From contig NZ_KB822581.1 in the NCBI RefSeq assembly GCF_000364605.1, positions 1 through 64,000 of the forward strand: a DNA stretch of 64,000 bases, in the 5' to 3' direction. The notes under the pieces are model-generated. The model did no database searches. It saw nothing but the letters and a program-made list of their open reading frames with translations, and was not told where the DNA came from. Source of the DNA: Nocardioides sp. Iso805N (GTDB lineage: Bacteria; Actinomycetota; Actinomycetes; Propionibacteriales; Nocardioidaceae). Every line of letters begins with the position of its first letter. Position 1 is the stretch's first letter. Of the stretch, positions 59,200 to 64,000 are shown piece after piece. Position numbers and translations under genes: made by a program.

Positions 59200-60297
59200 T
59201 CAGGTGGGAGAGCCGCCCAGCGCGTTGGTGACCTTCCTCGTGAGATCGCGGCGCCGTAGTGCGGTCAGGAGCCCCATGAGGGCGATGCGGTCGGCAAGGG
59301 TGCCGCGGGCGGCGAGCGCGTCGACGGCCGCGGCTGCCACCTTGAGAGCCAGCGGCTCGGGCAGTTGCGGGGCACCGTTGTGAAGCTCGCCGCGCGTGGC
59401 CAGCACGACGAGGTGCTCGACAGGCCAACTTTCGTCTCGCAGGACACTGGTGGCCCAGACGGCTGCCCGAACGATGTCGGCGTTGCTTCCGACGAAGAGG
59501 GTGCCGCGGCAATCGCCGGTGATCGAGCCGGGCCACTCGGGGACGATGTCCGCCGCGCTGGCCAGCTCGGTCCAGCGGTGCAGGAGCTGCCGCGCGGACG
59601 GTCGATCTAGCGTGGTCTCGACGTCGCGTAGCCATCGTCGCGGCGGCCGTCGAGGTCCGAGGTCGCTGAGCAGGCGGACGAGGGGAGCGATGTCCTCGGC
59701 CGACAACGAGCGAGCTGCCTCTCGCGCCGGGTCTACCCATGTGTCCCCGTCGACCAGCATCGAGAGGTCGAGGATCTCGGGCGGCGTGGCTGATGTGATG
59801 ACCCGTGTTGCGAGGCTGAGCAGCTCTCTTAGCTGTGGCTCCCAGAGTGCGGTGCGCTCGATCGCCTGCAAATACGCGATGCACTCCGCAAGGGCGTCGA
59901 GTAGGCCGACATCTGCCTTCCCCTCGGAGCAGATCTGTCGGGCGCCGCGAAGTGCGATTGCGATCCGTCGATCGTCATAAAGGCCGCGGTTGGTCACCGC
60001 CCAGACCGCCGTGGTGGCGGTAGTCGTTGTCCAAGGAAGTCGCATCCGCGCCACGCTTGCCCAGGGCTCGCGTGCTCGACCGAGCCAGTCGAGGGTCTCG
60101 TCGGAGGGGTCGATCGTCACGATCTGTGGACGGGCTGCGAAGGTCTCCACTGCCGCGAGCAGCACAAGGACGCCCGACAATCGGGTTGACGGGTCCAGTC
60201 GAGAGGCTGTGAGAACGCCCGGCCACGCATCCCAGTCCTTGCCGAGTGCCTTGAGAGCCGCATCGACGATGGCACGATGCTGATTGATCCCGGGCAC
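59200..60297 (-). CDS. Hypothetical helical protein, about 365 residues
   Basis: Mostly helical, with repeated Leu/Ala segments that suggest an alpha-solenoid (HEAT-like) fold. Trp-Pro-Val-Glu-His-Leu-Val-Val-Leu-Ala-Thr occurs in the C-terminal half. No domain recognised. The GTG start at 60297 is uncertain: an ATG at 60393 is possible, and a longer frame would overlap the lipoprotein gene. No obvious ribosome site precedes any. Confidence 0.45.
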   Translation of the reverse strand: MPGINQHRAIVDAALKALGKDWDAWPGVLTASRLDPSTRLSGVLVLLAAVETFAARPQIVTIDPSDETLDWLGRAREPWASVARMRLPWTTTTATTAVWAVTNRGLYDDRRIAIALRGARQICSEGKADVGLLDALAECIAYLQAIERTALWEPQLRELLSLATRVITSATPPEILDLSMLVDGDTWVDPAREAARSLSAEDIAPLVRLLSDLGPRRPPRRWLRDVETTLDRPSARQLLHRWTELASAADIVPEWPGSITGDCRGTLFVGSNADIVRAAVWATSVLRDESWPVEHLVVLATRGELHNGAPQLPEPLALKVAAAAVDALAARGTLADRIALMGLLTALRRRDLTRKVTNALGGSPT

Positions 60298-60515
60298 ATG
60301 TGTGAGTATGCCGAACTGGTGTCGACGGGGACGCCGATCGCCGCCCTCTTCAGCTGTATCGGTGGCGCCGACAGGCGGCGGTGTGACGCACATCCCGATC
60401 AGTGGAGACGACAGGCTGCCTTGGGTCACCTCTTTCCGGTTCGGTTCGACGATGTCGTCATACCTGCAGACCCGAAAACAAGCCGCTCCTCTGCAATCAC
60501 GAGCAGACTGAGGGC

Positions 60516-60956
60516 GTGAGCGGAAAGCGGACCGGGCTGCGGCGGCCGGTCGTGGCTGTCCTCGTCGGGTCTTCAACGCTACTCAGCGCTTGCGGGGCCT
60601 CCGGGCCGCAGTTGTCGTCAGCGGCACCGCCGTGGAAGGTGTGCGGCCGCGTTCTGATCGACAGCGCAGCCGGGCCGGCCGTGATCGACGTATCCCGTTG
60701 GCCCATGGGGAAAACCATCACCCAGGAGACAGTCGGAGGGATCGACCTGGCGCTGACGCACCATTGCTCCGTCGGTGCTGAAGTCACCTTCTCCCCACCC
60801 GAGGCCGCAGTCATCGAGAAGAGCGTGGCCGTCGACAAAGGACTCGTGGCGGCCGTCATCCAACCGGTTCGCAAGCGGTTCGTCATCTACGTAACCGGGC
60901 CAAGCGGCAACCGCCGAGCTCTCAAAGTACGGCTCCATCGACTCGTGCCGCCGTAA
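60516..60956 (+). CDS. Putative lipoprotein
   Basis: 146 residues. A signal peptide (about 1-24) ends in the lipobox Leu-Ser-Ala-Cys, so the mature protein would be anchored by a lipidated Cys. The rest is a small beta-rich domain with two further cysteines (Val-Cys-Gly-Arg near 44 and His-His-Cys near 90). No named family. GTG start chosen because the signal peptide follows it directly. Confidence 0.65.
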   Translation: MSGKRTGLRRPVVAVLVGSSTLLSACGASGPQLSSAAPPWKVCGRVLIDSAAGPAVIDVSRWPMGKTITQETVGGIDLALTHHCSVGAEVTFSPPEAAVIEKSVAVDKGLVAAVIQPVRKRFVIYVTGPSGNRRALKVRLHRLVPP

Positions 60957-61304
60957 GCGGCGATTAGACGCACCTCAGTGCGATCGGAGGACGAACCAGT
61001 TCGGCCCGCGCTGCCGTCCGATGTCCCAGTCTCGTGCGACGACCACTTGTGCATGTATTCCGCACACCCGCCCAATCGGATTGGGCAGCGCCAGGACAGG
61101 CACTGCTCGTCGCTGAGAAGCTCGTCAACCCGCGACGTGCCCTCGGACTCCGCTCCGGCATCAAGTTCGGGCCGACGCATCACGAGGAGACGGCGTCCTC
61201 AATAGCCAGCGGGCCGCCGCAAGGATCGATGACCTTGCCTGTCACTGCATCTGCGTACCGCTTCCGCGGGAGGCGCTCGTTCGAGCCGGGCTAGTCTGCC
61301 AACC
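60957..61304. other. Region without a confident gene
   Basis: 348 bp between the lipoprotein and the 590-residue gene. Short frames only; one 42-codon minus-strand frame (60975-61103) looks peptide-like and is listed separately. No hairpin or RNA gene noticed. Confidence 0.5.
60975..61103 (-). pseudogene. Possible short gene fragment
   Basis: From a GTG at 61103 the frame reads Pro-Val-Leu-Ala-Leu-Pro-Asn-Pro-Ile-Gly-Arg, then Val-Ala-Arg-Asp-Trp-Asp-Ile-Gly-Arg-Gln-Arg-Gly-Pro-Asn-Trp-Phe and stops. The residue pattern looks like the end of a real protein. An in-frame stop lies just upstream of the start, and I see no continuation, so it is either a very small gene or a fragment. Confidence 0.25.
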
Positions 61305-63077
61305 GTGCCGTCCCGTAAACGTCAGCGCTACCTGAAAAGGCAAGCGGACCGGCTAGGCAGGCGCGAGCATGACGAGGCGGCCGGCCATCCAAGCGACCAC
61401 TGGCTCGTGTACCTAACGGCGGAGGACATATTCGGGCCAGGGGTCGAGTTGTCGATGGCCTCCATCGCCCTCCAGATCAGCAAGGTGTCGTTGGAGTTGG
61501 CGCTGTCTTGGTGCGCTCAGTGGGTGGCGAAGCTTGAAAGCCCGACTACTTCTCACGAGGACGTGGACCGGGAATTCGTGGATGTCCATTTCCGTGGCGT
61601 CCTCAGGTCACGGATCCTGGCTCTCTTGAGACAGCCGAAGCGGGTTCTGCTGAACCCGCAGACATTCAGCGTAATGATGAAGATCGCGCTCGAGCACTGC
61701 CGGAGAGAAGGCCCGCCGCCCTCCGAGGCCGACGTCTCACCCCTTGCGAAAGCCGTCCTCGCTGTGCCAACGCACCTCTCACACGACGTCGAGGACCTTA
61801 CCGAGCCCGAGCTCGTCGTCGACGTCGACGGGGGACGGATGGCGCAGTACATGGTGGCGAACCAGATGTTTAACAACCCGGCCGACTGGCGCACGGCGTG
61901 GGCTGTGTACTACAGGTGCCTGCGTGAGATCCCACGTGAACTCGGCAACCACTCGCGCGTGATCGACTTCGAAGCCGCCTATCTAGATGCGACCGCCGTT
62001 CCGCTCGATGACCTAATTACGGTTTGTGCGGTCCTTTGGGCGCGCGCGATCAACGACAACCCCACGCTCCCATTGGACTACTTCGAGCCGCTCAGATGGG
62101 AGCCAGCTCGTCTGGCTGCCGTGCTTGACCTTATTGCAGCAAGCCCGGAATTCCTCCGCGAGGCATTGCGAGAGGACGCGTCCGAACTAGGGCTGCTGTG
62201 GTCAACGAAGACGTTCGACCAGTTTCCAGTCGTTAGGTGGGAGAACTACCTGACCGTTCTGCGCCCTTCCTGGATCGTCAACAGATCGACGGGCGCGTGG
62301 CCCTTGTACGACGTCAGGCGTGTACTCGAGGCGCGCGGGGCAAGCTCCGAGATCAGTCGTGTCTCGGGGTCGATCGAACACGCCTACGAGCACTACACGC
62401 TTGAGGTATTAGAGGACCTGGCACGGCCCGGCCTGGTCTACCGAGACGACGCGATACGGCGTGCGTATGGCAAGAAGAGCAGCGTTGCGGACGCCGCGTT
62501 CGCGTACGGTCCCGCGTGGGTCGTCGTAGAAGTATCGGCCCGGGGGTTTCAGCTGAAGACTGCGGCCGGCGTCTCTGAGGAGGCACTGACCCAGGATCTC
62601 GATCATGTCATTCGCAAGGCGCGCCAAGCCGAGGCGACAATCGACAACATCCGCCGCGACGAGAAGGCACTGACCGGTGCGACGACGCCACTGGGCGCCC
62701 GGAGGTTCTTCCCAGTGGTCGTTGTCGCATCACGATTCGCCGGCAACCCGATCACGTTCACGATGCTGAACGCTCGCTTGAGGGCAACGGGCGTATTGCA
62801 GGCCGCGGACTGCGCGCCGCTAGAGGTGTTCGAGCTCGAAGATCTGCTCGCCGTCGAGGGAGCGTGCGAGCGACATGGATATAGCTTCCTCGACCTACTC
62901 GCCGAGAAGTCCAGCGTCGAGCGGCCGCTCGTGCCGATGCGAGAATTCCTCGCCCACAAGCTCGGTCAACCAGCCCCGGTTCCGACTCGGGTTGATAGGG
63001 CCTGGCCAGAGTGGCTGAACACTGCGATCAGGCTGCTTCGTGAGGGAGCGGCCACCGATGACACGGGGGCTGAATAA
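61305..63077 (+). CDS. Hypothetical protein, 590 residues
   Basis: No family recognised. A basic start (Arg-Lys-Arg-Gln-Arg) is followed by a long helical region. Residues about 400-470 contain Gly-Pro-Ala-Trp-Val-Val-Val-Glu-Val-Ser-Ala-Arg then a helix with Arg-Lys-Ala-Arg-Gln-Ala, reminiscent of a degenerate PD-(D/E)xK nuclease core where Glu-x-Lys reads Glu-Val-Ser; this is a weak resemblance. No membrane segment or signal peptide. GTG start. Codon use is less GC-biased than the flagellar block, hinting at accessory origin. Confidence 0.6.
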   Translation: MPSRKRQRYLKRQADRLGRREHDEAAGHPSDHWLVYLTAEDIFGPGVELSMASIALQISKVSLELALSWCAQWVAKLESPTTSHEDVDREFVDVHFRGVLRSRILALLRQPKRVLLNPQTFSVMMKIALEHCRREGPPPSEADVSPLAKAVLAVPTHLSHDVEDLTEPELVVDVDGGRMAQYMVANQMFNNPADWRTAWAVYYRCLREIPRELGNHSRVIDFEAAYLDATAVPLDDLITVCAVLWARAINDNPTLPLDYFEPLRWEPARLAAVLDLIAASPEFLREALREDASELGLLWSTKTFDQFPVVRWENYLTVLRPSWIVNRSTGAWPLYDVRRVLEARGASSEISRVSGSIEHAYEHYTLEVLEDLARPGLVYRDDAIRRAYGKKSSVADAAFAYGPAWVVVEVSARGFQLKTAAGVSEEALTQDLDHVIRKARQAEATIDNIRRDEKALTGATTPLGARRFFPVVVVASRFAGNPITFTMLNARLRATGVLQAADCAPLEVFELEDLLAVEGACERHGYSFLDLLAEKSSVERPLVPMREFLAHKLGQPAPVPTRVDRAWPEWLNTAIRLLREGAATDDTGAE

Positions 63078-63347
63078 CGCCGATCCCCACCTCGGTTTCC
63101 CAACCGGCCCGAACCGGATCAGAGATCGAGGTCTCTCCCATGGCGGGGGATCGACAAGAACGTCGACGCGAATGTCGGCCCCACGGCAATGCCCGCAGTC
63201 GCGCGGGACCAGGAATCCAGTTCCCGGCACGGTGCCCGTTAGCCGACCGAGAAGTTCGGATATGTGTTGCCGGGGAGGACTCTTCGGCGCTCGGCGTGTC
63301 CGGGCGCGACCCGGGACGGTCAGCACCTGCTGGGGATACGTCGCAGC

Positions 63348-63986
63348 TTAGTGACCGTCGTGCACATCTTCGAAGGGATCGCGGCCCCCGCGTTCGTCGC
63401 TTGTTTCCCGGAGCAGCGCGGCAAGGGAGTCTCGTCCCGCGGGCGGATCGTATTCGCGGTCGCTGCGCAGGACGCTGAACTCGATGTGGTGCTCGGCTTC
63501 CTCGCACGCAGCTAGAACATCAGGGTCGGTCGGAAACGCCGCTTTGAGGGCCTCGACCGCGTGGCGTGCCGGCGCATAACGTTCTTCCGGATCAGTGGTG
63601 GAGTCCCATCCGTCGGCGGAGTCATCGATAGCAGACTCCAGGCGTGGGACAAGCTCGTCTCGGAGACGGTCTAGCAGCGTCTGACGTTCCTCGGCGTTGA
63701 AGACCTCGACGACGTACGGATCCGCATAGCCGGAGTCCAGATCGAGAGCGCAGTCCGATACCTGGTTGGCGGCGCGGACGCGCAGATGCTCGGGCAGGGC
63801 GGCCGCCCCTGCGAGCCTGCCGAGCAGCTTGGGTTCCCAGTAGGCGTCCAGGTACATCCCGAATGAGAGGAGCGGACCGAGGGAGGCGTCGTGGTGCTGA
63901 GCCCATGCACGGAGGAACTCATCGGAGCATCGCCGAATCAGAAACCAAGCCGCGGCCGGTGTCATGAAGTCGTCTTTGCGCCGCAC
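63348..63986 (-). CDS. Hypothetical protein, probably partial at the window edge
   Basis: At least 212 residues, helical, with Thr-Pro-Ala-Ala-Ala-Trp-Phe-Leu-Ile near the start and an acidic C-terminus. No family recognised. The frame stays open past the GTG at 63986 to the window edge, and the sequence looks like the end of a larger protein rather than an N-terminus, so the true start may lie outside. Function unknown. Confidence 0.5.
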   Translation of the reverse strand: MRRKDDFMTPAAAWFLIRRCSDEFLRAWAQHHDASLGPLLSFGMYLDAYWEPKLLGRLAGAAALPEHLRVRAANQVSDCALDLDSGYADPYVVEVFNAEERQTLLDRLRDELVPRLESAIDDSADGWDSTTDPEERYAPARHAVEALKAAFPTDPDVLAACEEAEHHIEFSVLRSDREYDPPAGRDSLAALLRETSDERGGRDPFEDVHDGH

Positions 63987-64000
63987 GGGAAGCGGGACGC

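Noticed and set aside
1..64000. CRISPR arrays, tRNA or rRNA genes
   Set aside because: I found no regularly spaced repeats with unique spacers and no recognisable tRNA or rRNA sequences. The only direct array, at 167-250, is contiguous without spacers.

Overview
The window is high-GC DNA with actinobacterial genes: DUF4193, DUF3099, TAP-type hydrolase, a YVTN-propeller/phosphoesterase protein, GTG and TTG starts, and many 4-bp start/stop overlaps. A full flagellar export set in this setting points to a motile member of Actinomycetota. A Nocardioidaceae/Nocardioides-like genome is my best guess, by inference only.

Layout. (1) 1-12956, minus strand: a flagellar block read in the order fliJ, NlpC/SLT muralytic enzyme, fliK, flgD, flgE, flbD, motA, motB, fliL, fliM, fliN, fliO, fliP, fliQ, fliR, flhB. 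Most genes overlap by 1-11 bp. Two promoter-like elements of identical layout precede fliJ and flbD. The block stops at fliJ; fliI, fliH, fliG and fliF are not beside it. (2) 13248-18448: aspA-gabD-gabT (aspartase and GABA catabolism) with a divergent LysR regulator. (3) 18518-28555: a catabolic locus. A permease diverges from an operon of aldehyde dehydrogenase, class III extradiol dioxygenase, FAH-fold isomerase/decarboxylase and a PuuD-like gamma-glutamyl hydrolase. These are followed by a MarR regulator, an acetoacetate-decarboxylase-fold enzyme, a glutamine-synthetase-like ligase and a P450. Five copies of a palindrome related to CGTTTGGATCCAAACG lie in the two control regions, so the ten genes look like one MarR regulon. 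(4) 28681-41555: mostly housekeeping or surface genes, including an ABC exporter with a secreted propeller/phosphoesterase, a molybdopterin oxidoreductase with cytochrome b, a helicase and a secreted hydrolase. (5) 41732-54460: small membrane proteins, an EAL-HDOD protein, a dehalogenase-like hydrolase, a GH18 protein, a GAF-GGDEF cyclase, redox genes and several gene relics. (6) 54845-56183: an IS256-family element. (7) 56318-64000: poorly characterised genes.

How it works together (inference). The regulon in part 3 joins a gamma-glutamyl ligase, a gamma-glutamyl hydrolase, a P450 and a homoprotocatechuate-type ring-cleavage set. That suggests an amine, probably aromatic, is imported, glutamylated, oxidised, deglutamylated and ring-cleaved. 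The neighbouring gabT/gabD could take up a GABA-like product. The exact substrate cannot be read from the sequence.
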